A DNA stretch of 64,000 nt, taken from Tumebacillus permanentifrigoris. GTDB taxonomy: Bacteria > Bacillota > Bacilli > Tumebacillales > Tumebacillaceae. Of this stretch, positions 27,285-35,640 are shown one piece after another. The stretch lies in assembly GCF_003148565.1 (NCBI RefSeq), contig NZ_QGGL01000004.1, forward strand, positions 62,001 through 126,000, given 5' to 3'. Under the pieces are notes generated by a model. That model was not told where the DNA came from and made no database searches. It saw only the letters and a list, made by a program, of their open reading frames with translations. A program made the translations under genes and the position numbers. How positions within the stretch are numbered: the first letter of the stretch is position 1; every line of letters starts with the position of its first letter.

Positions 27285-28748
27285 TCAACGCAACGCCCAC
27301 TCCTGCAGGGCCGTTTCATGCTCCTCACTGATGGAAAGCTCGTCATCGCCCTCCTCGATCAGCGGCTCAAATCCAGCGTCCATCGCCGCTTCGTTCAGGC
27401 GCATCACCGTGGCATCGAGGAACATCCGCTTGGCCTTCAACCACTCCGCCAAGCTGCGTCTCGCTCGCTCCCCGCTCTGGGCGAGGTGTCGCAGAAACGC
27501 TTGCTCCCCCTCACTCAGGCTTGCCAAAAACTCCGCCAATTCTCCCGCCTCCGCATCGGAAAAAAGCGAATTCATCAGCGTGGCTCCTGAATTCTCGTCT
27601 TCGGCAAACGCGAAGGGCGAGGAGCGGGTACCGGAGGTCCCGTTTTCAGCAGACTGGCTCTGCGGCGCGCTCTCCTCAGGGTTCGCTAGTTCCGCAGACT
27701 TCCGACCGAGGCGATCACCGACCAGCAGTTCGTCGCCCGCTGTTCCTTCCGACATCATATCGACGAGCCATTCCGTCTCGTTGGTCAGCGCCTGCACCCG
27801 CGAGAAGTCGATCTCTACGCGCTCAACCGGCATCTCCACCGCAAGCGTCGGCATCGGTTCTTCCACGATGGCGGCTGCCTTGCTGATGCGAGGCTCTTTC
27901 TTTTTTTCCTTCTCCACAACTTCGGGCAGCGGATAGCGCGCTTCGAGGTCTTGGAAGTACACGGCCAGCGACTCGTCGCACTTCAAGCGGGGCTTGCGTT
28001 CTCCCCGGCGAAGCAGGTTCTCTGCGTAGCGCAAGGCGTGCTTGACGAAGTGGACGAACGGGCCCGATTGCTCAAACCGCCGGAAGCCATCGAGATAGTA
28101 CTTCTCATGGATCGGCGTGCTGGAAAACAAGTAGATTGTCGGTTCGTCGGTGTAGCGTGCGAACTTATCCAGCGGATGCATGCCTTCGAGTTCGTAGAAC
28201 TTCCGAAACACCGCCTGCATCATCCACTCCAGCTCCGACTCGATCTCCGGCAAGTGCTCGCGGTAAAACTGCGACTTCGGCACGCCGGCTATTTTTTGAA
28301 ACAGCCAGAGCGGGATGTCGCGGTGCCCGTAGCGGTACCACGACAGTTTTTCAAACAGATCGCCCGCGGTTCCATGCGTGTACCAGTACAGCGCATTGTC
28401 GATCTCCCCCATCTTGAGATAGAGATCGCCGATCCAGCGCACCACCGTCACATCGAGACGCGGCTGGATGTCACGGAATTCGGTGTAAAACTTGACCAGC
28501 CGCTCCACCGCTTGTTCGGGCTCCTGTATATATTCCAAACTCAACAGTTCGTAGATGTGAATCATCATATAGGAGAGGCCCGTCTTCTGCACACTTCCTC
28601 CCTCCCACAGCGTTCGCCAGTACAAAAACCAGCGCAACTGCGCAGGGTCGAGATGTTCATGCTTGGGCCAGTTGTGCGAAAACTCTACTTCGGGGGCCGC
28701 CGTGCCGTGTTGATCTCGATAGCGACGAACCGCTTCCCGAAACTGCAT
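27285..28748 (-). CDS. TerB-N-like protein with C-terminal TerB-C-like tail
   Basis: A 487-residue protein. Residues about 30-230 resemble the TerB N-terminal domain (LRWFLYWRTLWEGG, KTGLSYMMIHIYELLSLEY, DIPLWLFQKIAG). A low-complexity linker (about 290-390) leads to a helical C-terminal part (LAEFLASLSEGEQAFLRHLAQ, LAEWLKAKRMFLDATVMRLNEAAMDAGFEPLIE) like TerB-C/winged-helix tails. TerB-N proteins occur in predicted tellurite/phage stress systems with ATPases and helicases. First gene of the operon. ATG 28748 has a weak GGGGA site; a CTG at 28772, eight bases after GGAGGTG, is an unusual alternative start. The linker is Glu/Ser-rich and unrelated to neighbours. Confidence 0.8.
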   Translation of the reverse strand: MQFREAVRRYRDQHGTAAPEVEFSHNWPKHEHLDPAQLRWFLYWRTLWEGGSVQKTGLSYMMIHIYELLSLEYIQEPEQAVERLVKFYTEFRDIQPRLDVTVVRWIGDLYLKMGEIDNALYWYTHGTAGDLFEKLSWYRYGHRDIPLWLFQKIAGVPKSQFYREHLPEIESELEWMMQAVFRKFYELEGMHPLDKFARYTDEPTIYLFSSTPIHEKYYLDGFRRFEQSGPFVHFVKHALRYAENLLRRGERKPRLKCDESLAVYFQDLEARYPLPEVVEKEKKKEPRISKAAAIVEEPMPTLAVEMPVERVEIDFSRVQALTNETEWLVDMMSEGTAGDELLVGDRLGRKSAELANPEESAPQSQSAENGTSGTRSSPFAFAEDENSGATLMNSLFSDAEAGELAEFLASLSEGEQAFLRHLAQSGERARRSLAEWLKAKRMFLDATVMRLNEAAMDAGFEPLIEEGDDELSISEEHETALQEWALR

Positions 28749-28918
28749 GGCTTTTAGTTCCCCAAGTTCCAGAGGCCCTTCACCTCCCGTCTGTTGCCAA
28801 ATGTCCTACATTTCATCGTACCCTTTCCTCTCCTTGCCTGCAACCTATTGCTGTGATATATTGGGAACCTCTCGTCTACAATTCGGGCGAAAAATTCTCA
28901 AAACGGAGGTAACTGATC

Positions 28919-31054
28919 TTGGAAGAGGAGATTCAAAGTGCCTATCAACAAGAGTTGCAGCGACTCGAACAAACCGCTGCCGAGATCGATAGCCAATTGC
29001 AGACCCTCCAAAACATCCCACGTTATTACGGAGATGACCTGACCGAGCAAGTCCTCGACAACATCCGCGAGTCCCAACGCCACGCACTCGCCATCGCTGG
29101 CCCCGAACCCTATTTCGGACGCCTCGACTTTGAAGAGGAAGGCAAGGACGCCCCCGCCCCGCTCTATATCGGAAAGGTCGGTGTGGAGAACATCGACACC
29201 GGCGAATTGCTCGTCATCGACTGGCGCGCACCGGTCGCTTCCATGTACTACTCCTTCACCGGCGGTGAGGATGCCGCCTCCTACGACTCCCCGGACGGGG
29301 TGATCCAAGGGCTTATTTATTTGAAACGCAATCTCGTCATCCGCAAGCAGATCCTCCAACGCGTCGTCGATGCCTACGAACGCGGGGGTGAAAATCTCGC
29401 GGTCACCGACGAATTCCTGCTCTACCGCCTGTCGGAGAACAAGGACAACAAACTGCGCGACATCGTCTCCACGATCCAAGAGGAACAGGACAAGATCATC
29501 CGCTCCGCCAAAAACCTCGCCCTCGTCATCCAAGGCGTCGCAGGCTCCGGCAAAACCACCGTCGCCCTGCACCGTCTCGCCTTCCTGCTCTACCAATACC
29601 GCGAAAACATCCGTGCGGAGCGCATGATCATTTTCGCCCCGAACTCGATGTTCCTCGACTATATCTCCAGCGTCCTGCCTGAACTCGGCGTCGGCGGCAT
29701 CCAGCAGACCACCTTTACCGATTGGGCGCTGGAGTTGCTCGACCACGAAATCCAACTGACCGACCCCGCCGACCGCCTCTCCGAATGGTTTGGCATCGGC
29801 GCCAAACGCCCAGTCCTCACCGACGATGCACCTGGCCGTTGGAAAGGTCGCCTGAGTTTCTTGCACGAACTCGATGAACAACTGCACCATTATGAAAAAA
29901 CGTTCGTCCCCGAGGTGGACTTTACCGCTTGGGAAGGCGCAACGCTTCGCTACCAGACGATGCAGGAGTGGTTCTACACCGAATACAAACACTACCCGCT
30001 CGCCAAACGCCGTGACCGCGTCCACGCCCGCATCAAGCGCTGGATGGCGATGGAGCTTGACAAAGTCTGGGAGGTACACCTGCGCAAGGACTTCAAAAAA
30101 TCGGGCAGCGCCAAGCTCCGCACCTTCTTCAAGCACTGGCCCGCCCAGACGCAGTTCCAACTCTACAAGCAATTCGTCGCGAATTCACAGACGATGCCAG
30201 AAGCCTTGCAACAGTCCTCCGTCAAGCTGTTCAAGAAAAAGCGGGTCGAGCTCGAAGACCTCGCCCCGCTGCTCTACATCCGCGACCGCCTACATGGGAT
30301 CGAGAGCAACGACGTGTTCGACCATACCGTGATCGACGAAGCGCAAGACTTTTCGCCGTTCCAAGTCGCCGTGCTCAAGGAACGCACACGCAGCGACTCC
30401 TTCACGATCTTAGGCGACCTCTCGCAAGGGATTCACGCCTACCAAGGCATCCGAGATTGGAACGAGTTCCTCTCGCTGTTCGGAGAGGAGGCGTCTGGAT
30501 TCTTCCGCCTCGACCGCAGTTACCGCTCGACGATGGAGATCATTCACTTTGCCAACGTGATCTTGGAGCGCTCCGGCGAGCCGGTCACACTCGCCAAGCC
30601 CGTTTTTCGCTCCGGGGAAAAAGTGGTCGTACACGCGGTTGCGCCCGACCAGCGTCTCGAAACGATCACCCGGTCTGTTGCGCACCTGCTGCAAAGTGGC
30701 GACTCCTCCACGGTCGCCGTCATCGCCCGCACCGACGACGAAGCCCGCATCCTGCATGAGCATCTGACAACAGCCGGTTTTGAAGCGACGCTGATCCACT
30801 CTGGCCAGCGCCAATACCGTGGCGGCCTGTCCGTCCTGCCGATCTACCTCTCCAAAGGGCTGGAGTTCGATGCCGTGTTGCTGACCGATGTGGACGAGAC
30901 TCGCTATGAACTGACCCCGCAGGATGCCAAATTGCTCTACGTAGGCTGTACCCGTGCGTTGCACCACCTCTGGCTGTTGCACACTGGGGTCGTGTCACCA
31001 TTGATCGCCGATTTGAGCGATGAAATCGATACGAACGTACTGCCTAGCTCCTAA
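28919..31054 (+). CDS. helD: RNA polymerase recycling helicase-like factor HelD
   Basis: A 711-residue UvrD-like ATPase that binds RNA polymerase and releases it from stalled complexes. It has the N-terminal coiled coil (EEEIQSAYQQELQRLEQTAAEI), the characteristic YIGKVGVEN...LLVIDWRAPVASMYY domain, Walker A GVAGSGKTT (about 205), Walker B VIDEAQDFSP, GDLSQGIHAYQG and a final TRALHHLWLL. Start is a TTG at 28919 with CGGAGGT at nine bases. It is transcribed away from the TerB/BrxD/helicase operon and ends in its own terminator; a shared divergent promoter region is 170 bp long. Confidence 0.93.
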   Translation: MEEEIQSAYQQELQRLEQTAAEIDSQLQTLQNIPRYYGDDLTEQVLDNIRESQRHALAIAGPEPYFGRLDFEEEGKDAPAPLYIGKVGVENIDTGELLVIDWRAPVASMYYSFTGGEDAASYDSPDGVIQGLIYLKRNLVIRKQILQRVVDAYERGGENLAVTDEFLLYRLSENKDNKLRDIVSTIQEEQDKIIRSAKNLALVIQGVAGSGKTTVALHRLAFLLYQYRENIRAERMIIFAPNSMFLDYISSVLPELGVGGIQQTTFTDWALELLDHEIQLTDPADRLSEWFGIGAKRPVLTDDAPGRWKGRLSFLHELDEQLHHYEKTFVPEVDFTAWEGATLRYQTMQEWFYTEYKHYPLAKRRDRVHARIKRWMAMELDKVWEVHLRKDFKKSGSAKLRTFFKHWPAQTQFQLYKQFVANSQTMPEALQQSSVKLFKKKRVELEDLAPLLYIRDRLHGIESNDVFDHTVIDEAQDFSPFQVAVLKERTRSDSFTILGDLSQGIHAYQGIRDWNEFLSLFGEEASGFFRLDRSYRSTMEIIHFANVILERSGEPVTLAKPVFRSGEKVVVHAVAPDQRLETITRSVAHLLQSGDSSTVAVIARTDDEARILHEHLTTAGFEATLIHSGQRQYRGGLSVLPIYLSKGLEFDAVLLTDVDETRYELTPQDAKLLYVGCTRALHHLWLLHTGVVSPLIADLSDEIDTNVLPSS

Positions 31055-31092
31055 AAAAACCTCTGTCCACAGTTGTGGACAGAGGTTTTTTG
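31053..31092 (+). terminator. Terminator of helD
   Basis: CCTCTGTCCACA / TGTGGACAGAGG perfect 12-bp stem then TTTTTT. Confidence 0.95.
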
Positions 31093-31134
31093 TTGCACGC
31101 CAGCCAGTTTTGTCAATTATAGACGAACGCCTAT

Positions 31135-31162
31135 CACCGAGCCCGCCCTTTTCTCATATGGT
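31135..31162 (+). promoter_or_regulatory. Sigma-K-like promoter for the CotB-like operon
   Basis: CACC (31135-31138), 16 bases, then CATATGGT (31155-31162), which fits the published sigma-K pattern of an AC-type -35 and CATAnnnT. It lies 54 bp before the CotB-like start. Match by eye only. Confidence 0.45.
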
Positions 31163-31215
31163 GTATCGACAACAGGGCATTCCCCTAACTTCTAAATACA
31201 TTGGAGGGAACATTC

Positions 31216-31713
31216 ATGAGTTTTGATTATCTGAAAAACTCGGTTGGCAAGTTGATTCAAGTTGAGCGCGGCGGTCCTGACAAACTGCAAGGCAAACTGC
31301 TGGCGGTAAAAGGTGACCACCTGATCGTGGAAACGGCCGATGGAATCGTCTACGTCAACAACCAACACATCAAGACGATCAGCGAACCGATCCTCGTCGA
31401 AGTCGTACAAAACGATTGCGCCGAGGAAGATCCGGAGGGCGTGCTCCCGGCGATCATCGATGCTGTAGATCTCTGTGACCTCCTCGAACAACTCACGCAC
31501 AAACTGGTCAAAATCAACCAAAACGGCCCGAACGCACTGGAAGGTGTGCTCCTGACCGTGCATGAAGATGCGGTGACGATCGTCCACAACATGAAAGATT
31601 ATGTCCACTACCCGCTGTACCACATCAAAACCATCACCTGGGTAATCAACGCCCCAGTCAAAAATGATGACAAAAAGAAAAACGGTTCTGATGGCGGCAA
31701 AAAAGAAGAATAA
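31216..31713 (+). CDS. CotB-like spore-coat protein 1
   Basis: A 165-residue protein matching the N-terminal part of CotB: LIQVERGGPDKLQGKLLAVKGDHLIV..., HIKTISE, then a second repeat VKINQNGPNALEGVLLTVHEDAVTIVHN...YPLYHIKTITW. The two Sm-like beta repeats, each ending in an HIK-T/S-I motif, are the CotB hallmark. The tail is Lys/Asp/Gly-rich but lacks the long Ser/Lys/Arg region of B. subtilis CotB that CotH phosphorylates. ATG 31216 has TTGGAGGG upstream. Expected in the outer coat. It is followed 16 bp later by a second CotB-like gene. Confidence 0.82.
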   Translation: MSFDYLKNSVGKLIQVERGGPDKLQGKLLAVKGDHLIVETADGIVYVNNQHIKTISEPILVEVVQNDCAEEDPEGVLPAIIDAVDLCDLLEQLTHKLVKINQNGPNALEGVLLTVHEDAVTIVHNMKDYVHYPLYHIKTITWVINAPVKNDDKKKNGSDGGKKEE

Positions 31714-31729
31714 ATAATGGGGTGAGGGC

Positions 31730-32716
31730 ATGCGAAACCTCTTGCAAGAACGGATCGGTCACAAGATCACACTCGACCAATTCGGTGACACCGCAGTAGT
31801 AGGGATCCTCATCAACGTCCAAGACGACTATGCCACGCTGTACACGGATGGGAAGCAATTGGTGCACTATCCCTACGCCCAGATCAAATCGATCTGCACC
31901 AACATCGCAGAGTATGGCTCCTACGTGTCGTGGATGGATCAATCCTTCCCACCGTCCTTCCAAGAGGTGCTGGCATCCCTGCGCAACCAGATGGTCAAGA
32001 TCGAAAACGGTGAAGGCACGCTCACTGGCTTGTTGATCTCCGTTCCAGAAGGCATGATCCAGATCGTGAAGTCCGACCGGCAGATGATCTACTACCCAAT
32101 CGGACAACTAAAAAACCTCTCGCCCGTCATCCGCTACAAAAAGCCGGAGATCACAACGGAAACCACCGCCAAAGCATCTGCTGTGACGGCGGAGAACACA
32201 AGTACCCCGGAGGTTGCCTCGGTCACATCGGCTGTGGAGACATCGGCCTCCGCACCCGAGAAGACCTCGGCACGCACCGAAAAAGCGCCGGAGAACGTTT
32301 CACCACGGCTCACCACCTACTCGCTCTCCGAACCGCTCAAGCAGAAGCCGCGACAAGTATCGAGCACTGGGCAGCCACGCAAACCGGAAACACAGCAGAC
32401 TGCGCTCGCGGACTCACCAACAGCCTCACCAACAGCCTCACCAACAGCCTCACCAACGGCTGCGCTCGCGGATTCGCCACCGGAGTCTCAACTCTCCGTG
32501 CAGGCTGACGTGCCGCCCCAAGTGCTGCTCGTCTCCAAGTATGATACGAAACTCTACGAGGAGAGCGAAGGCGATGTGTCAGGAGACTGCTTCAGCATCC
32601 TCCGCTTGAGTTCCACTTGGTTCGCGACAGACCACCCCCGCTCGCAACGGTTGCCGAACATCTACCCCTTTCTCACCCGCAAAAAAGCGAAGAATCTACG
32701 GATGTCGCACTCCTGA
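31730..32716 (+). CDS. CotB-like spore-coat protein 2 with Pro/Ser/Thr tail
   Basis: A 328-residue protein. The first 135 residues repeat the CotB-type pattern twice (LQERIGHKITLDQFGDTAVVGILINVQDDYATLY...YPYAQIKSI and NQMVKIENGEGTLTGLLISVPEGMIQIV...YPIGQLKNLS). Residues about 140-290 are a low-complexity tail rich in Thr, Ser, Pro and Glu with four SPTA units. Such tails are common in surface-exposed or modified coat proteins. GGGGTGAGGG precedes the ATG. Operon with CotB-like 1. It ends before a strong terminator. A CotH substrate role is possible through its serines but not shown. Confidence 0.72.
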   Translation: MRNLLQERIGHKITLDQFGDTAVVGILINVQDDYATLYTDGKQLVHYPYAQIKSICTNIAEYGSYVSWMDQSFPPSFQEVLASLRNQMVKIENGEGTLTGLLISVPEGMIQIVKSDRQMIYYPIGQLKNLSPVIRYKKPEITTETTAKASAVTAENTSTPEVASVTSAVETSASAPEKTSARTEKAPENVSPRLTTYSLSEPLKQKPRQVSSTGQPRKPETQQTALADSPTASPTASPTASPTAALADSPPESQLSVQADVPPQVLLVSKYDTKLYEESEGDVSGDCFSILRLSSTWFATDHPRSQRLPNIYPFLTRKKAKNLRMSHS

Positions 32717-32721
32717 AGCAA

Positions 32722-32764
32722 AACGAGCATGACCTGCAGTGGTTGCAGGTCATGCTCGTTTTTT
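32722..32764 (+). terminator. Terminator of the CotB-like pair
   Basis: ACGAGCATGACCTGCA / TGCAGGTCATGCTCGT stem, then TTTTTT. Confidence 0.95.
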
Positions 32765-32803
32765 CTGCGTCTAGACCGAACACCCGCTGAATAGGTTGGT
32801 AGC

Positions 32804-33448
32804 ATGAGACGCTTAGTAGCCACGGAATTCCTCGGAACTTACTTTCTGATTTTTGCCTGTAGCGGTGCGGTCGTGGTGGACAACCTGACGCACTCCCTGA
32901 CCCCTGTCGGCATGGCGGGGGTCAGCGGGTTGGTCGTCATGACGCTGATCTATGCGCTGCGTCACCTCTCAGGGGCACATTTCAACCCGCTCGTCAGCCT
33001 GGCATTTTGGTTGCTCGGCATCCTGCCTGCTCGCCTCACGCTCTCCTACATCGTCGCACAACTGCTGGGGGGATTGGCGGCGAGTGCGACTGTTTGGCTG
33101 TTGTTCGGTCAGGTCGCACATCTCGGGGCCACGATTCCGATCGGGCCTTGGCACCAGACGTTCTGCTTGGAATTTCTGTTCACGTTTTGGCTGTTGTTGG
33201 TGATCCTCGGTTCGTCTGTGCATGGACAGGCTACGAAGTCATTCGCCGGACTCGCCGTGGGCGGGATGGTGGCGCTGGCTTCCCTGATCTGTGGACCGCT
33301 GACCGGCGCTTCCTTGAACCCGGTGCGCACGCTCGCCCCGGCCTTGCTGTCGGGTCAGGGCGATGCGCTGTGGATCTACATGGCGGCCCCCAGTTGCGGG
33401 GCGTTGGCTGCCACCTTGCTCTATCGGTATCTGTATCACGGCGAGTAG
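32804..33448 (+). CDS. Aquaporin/glycerol-facilitator family channel with altered NPA boxes
   Basis: A 214-residue MIP-family protein with six hydrophobic helices. The two half-helix motifs that normally read NPA are NPL (SGAHFNPLVS) and NPV (TGASLNPVRT). The Asn-Pro caps are kept. Members passively move water, glycerol or small neutral solutes. The altered third residues and the short length leave selectivity open. Its end overlaps the convergent CotB-like 3 gene by 13 bp. Confidence 0.88.
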   Translation: MRRLVATEFLGTYFLIFACSGAVVVDNLTHSLTPVGMAGVSGLVVMTLIYALRHLSGAHFNPLVSLAFWLLGILPARLTLSYIVAQLLGGLAASATVWLLFGQVAHLGATIPIGPWHQTFCLEFLFTFWLLLVILGSSVHGQATKSFAGLAVGGMVALASLICGPLTGASLNPVRTLAPALLSGQGDALWIYMAAPSCGALAATLLYRYLYHGE

Positions 33449-34104
33449 ATCGATTTCAGATGGCGCAGGTTCCAGTACCGCACCTCGCCGTTGGCATTGA
33501 TCATTTCAATCACGTTCTTGTCGACAGCGGTCAACAGCCCGATCTTCTCCTCATGATCCCCGAGATCGAACACCACCAGCTTGCCGACCAATTTCTTGAC
33601 CTGTTCGTCGAAGTTGCGCGACAGGGGAAGCGGGTTCGGATTGACTGGCAACAACGACTGGTTCAACGCATACGGAGTGTCCTGTGCCGGATACGGGATC
33701 AACCACTTCAGATGCTCCAGCGAGATGTAGAGCGTCTTGTAGACCGGTGAGTAAAAAACGAAGTAGTTGTTCATCACGCTGGTCAGATACCCGTGTATCG
33801 ACTCGTGACCCGAGACGTACAACTCCACGAACTGCCCCCGGACGTGCAACAGCAGGTTCCGGTAGGAGATCAAGTCGGCCTCGACTTCGACCGGTGCGGA
33901 TGGGATCTCTTGCACGGGCGACGCCACGGCGTTCGACAGTTTTTCCACAGATTTGACATGGAGAAACGGGATGTAATAGAAACGCTCCCCCACAGCGAGG
34001 ATCAGCAAGTCCGGCCCCAAATCGGACAGAACTCCCGTGATCGTTTTGCCTCCTGAGATTTCTAGGAGGACGGAAAACCCTACATACTTACGCAGACTGT
34101 TCAC
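33436..34104 (-). CDS. CotB-like protein 3
   Basis: A 222-residue protein with three repeats of the CotB-type motif: VGFSVLLEISGGKTITGVLSDLGPDLLILA...FLHVKSVEKL, GQFVELYVSGHESIHGYLTSVMNNYFVFY...LEHLKWLI and GKLVVFDLGDHEEKIGLLTAVDKNVIEMI...LRHLKSIYS. I start at the GTG 34104, eight bases after AGGAGG; the open frame extends further upstream but is antisense-like over the ArsB gene. It lies 14 bp behind the ArsB-like gene and has no terminator between, so the two are probably cotranscribed, an odd partnership for a coat protein. Confidence 0.75.
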   Translation of the reverse strand: MNSLRKYVGFSVLLEISGGKTITGVLSDLGPDLLILAVGERFYYIPFLHVKSVEKLSNAVASPVQEIPSAPVEVEADLISYRNLLLHVRGQFVELYVSGHESIHGYLTSVMNNYFVFYSPVYKTLYISLEHLKWLIPYPAQDTPYALNQSLLPVNPNPLPLSRNFDEQVKKLVGKLVVFDLGDHEEKIGLLTAVDKNVIEMINANGEVRYWNLRHLKSIYSP

Positions 34105-34118
34105 CTTTCGAACCTCCT

Positions 34119-35444
34119 CTACGAAACAAACAACCATTCGACCCATAGATGTAAGCCAACCAACATGAACAACAAGGTCAGCGGGATGACGAGCACGGTC
34201 ACTCGCACATAGTCGCGCCACGCCAGCTTGATGTTCGCTTGCTTGAGCAGATGAAACCAGATCAACGTCGCCAGCGTCCCGATCGGCAACAGCAGCGACC
34301 CGACATCGCTCCCGATCACGTTGGCGAGATAAATCAACTGTGTCGTCATCGGATCGAGGTGCATGTTGGTGAGCGTCAACGTCCCGATCATCAACCCTGG
34401 GTGGTTGTTGAACAGCGAGGACAACACCGTCACCAAGCCCCCCATCGTCAGTGTCGCATCCAAGCGACCCTGCTGCACGAGCGGTTCGACGAAGGAAATG
34501 ATTCCATCGGTCAAGCCCATGTGATGCAAACCGTAGATCTGCACATACATACCGAATGCGAAGAGAAAGATGTGCCACGGCGCTTTTTGAAACAGGTCGG
34601 TCGGCGGGATTTTCATCTGCACCCAACGCCAGAGCAGCAGCGCCAGCGACCCGACAACCGCCACGACCGCGACCGGTATACCAAAATAGGAGCCGACAAA
34701 CAAACTGATTCGCACGCCGAACACAAACAGAAACACGTTGCGCATGAACTTGGTGCGATCGCGGTGCAACATTGAAGCCTGACGCATCTGATGATGCGGT
34801 GCGATCGGGGTGAGTGTTCGAGGGAGGTCTCGACGAAAGACCCACAACAACAGCCCGACCATAAACACCAGTCCGAGCAAGGTCGGTACAAACATCATCG
34901 CGGTCTGCATATAGAGATCGAGCCCGACGATTTTCAGCGCGATCAGGTTGACGATGTTGCTGACCCCAATCGGTGCAGAGGATGCGGTCGCGACCAAGAC
35001 ACCGCTCATCAGGTAGGGAATCTGTTGCTTGGGCTTGAGCGAAAATTTCTTCAACAGGATCAGCAGGATCGGTGTGGTGATGAGGATGCTGCCATCATTG
35101 TTGAAAAACAACGTCATCAAAAAGCACAACAAATTCACGTACATGAACAACCGTCGTCCTGAGCCTTTGGCGAGTTGCATCATCCATTCGGCCACCCAGT
35201 GGAAAAAACCCAAACTCTCCAGCACATTCGCCATCACGATCGTGGCGATGATCGTCACCGCCGCCCCGCTCACGGTGTTCAGGATGTACCCCAAATCCGC
35301 CCAAGGCACCGCGCCGAAGCACAACATCAACACTGCCCCCACAACGGCCGGATACGCTTCATGTAACTGCCGAGGTCGCCAAAAGATCAGCAGTGTCGTC
35401 AAAATAAACGTACAACTGGTTAACAAAGCTACTGAGGTGGACAT
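34119..35444 (-). CDS. ArsB/NhaD-like (ion transporter superfamily) permease
   Basis: A 441-residue membrane protein with about twelve hydrophobic segments and the ArsB/IT-superfamily signature FFNNDGSILITTPILL, a second NNHPGLMIGT and ASSAPIGVSNIVNLIAL. Related proteins export arsenite, or exchange Na+ or dicarboxylates. No arsR or arsC is near, so arsenic specificity is not supported by context. ATG 35444 has AAGGAGT at eleven bases; a TTG seven codons upstream is in frame. It is the first gene before CotB-like 3. Confidence 0.85.
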   Translation of the reverse strand: MSTSVALLTSCTFILTTLLIFWRPRQLHEAYPAVVGAVLMLCFGAVPWADLGYILNTVSGAAVTIIATIVMANVLESLGFFHWVAEWMMQLAKGSGRRLFMYVNLLCFLMTLFFNNDGSILITTPILLILLKKFSLKPKQQIPYLMSGVLVATASSAPIGVSNIVNLIALKIVGLDLYMQTAMMFVPTLLGLVFMVGLLLWVFRRDLPRTLTPIAPHHQMRQASMLHRDRTKFMRNVFLFVFGVRISLFVGSYFGIPVAVVAVVGSLALLLWRWVQMKIPPTDLFQKAPWHIFLFAFGMYVQIYGLHHMGLTDGIISFVEPLVQQGRLDATLTMGGLVTVLSSLFNNHPGLMIGTLTLTNMHLDPMTTQLIYLANVIGSDVGSLLLPIGTLATLIWFHLLKQANIKLAWRDYVRVTVLVIPLTLLFMLVGLHLWVEWLFVS

Positions 35445-35601
35445 TCCGCACAACCACTCCTTCAAGAGAACAGGTCAACTTGTCCGCGCTTGTCATTGGG
35501 GGACAGCTGACCGGGAACGTCAAGTATCCCCCCTGCTTGTTCCGTAGTTCATGGTACGCAACAGGTGCAGAGATGGGACTAGACCAACGTGCGATTTCCA
35601 G

Positions 35602-35640
35602 AAAAAAAACAGCCGATCCGACAGGAACCGGCTGTTTTTT
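35602..35640 (-). terminator. Terminator of cotH
   Basis: AACAGCCGGTTCC / GGATCGGCTGTT stem with A and T tracts on the two sides, at the cotH stop. It can also act rightward. Confidence 0.9.

Noticed and set aside
23752-28772. Complete BREX system
   Set aside because: Only the ATPase- and helicase-like parts are present; there is no methylase, PglZ alkaline-phosphatase-like protein or BrxC/PglY in the window.
34105-34845. N-terminal extension of CotB-like protein 3
   Set aside because: It runs out of frame through the ArsB-like gene, whose own membrane-protein sequence is clearly real; a GTG with AGGAGG lies at 34104.
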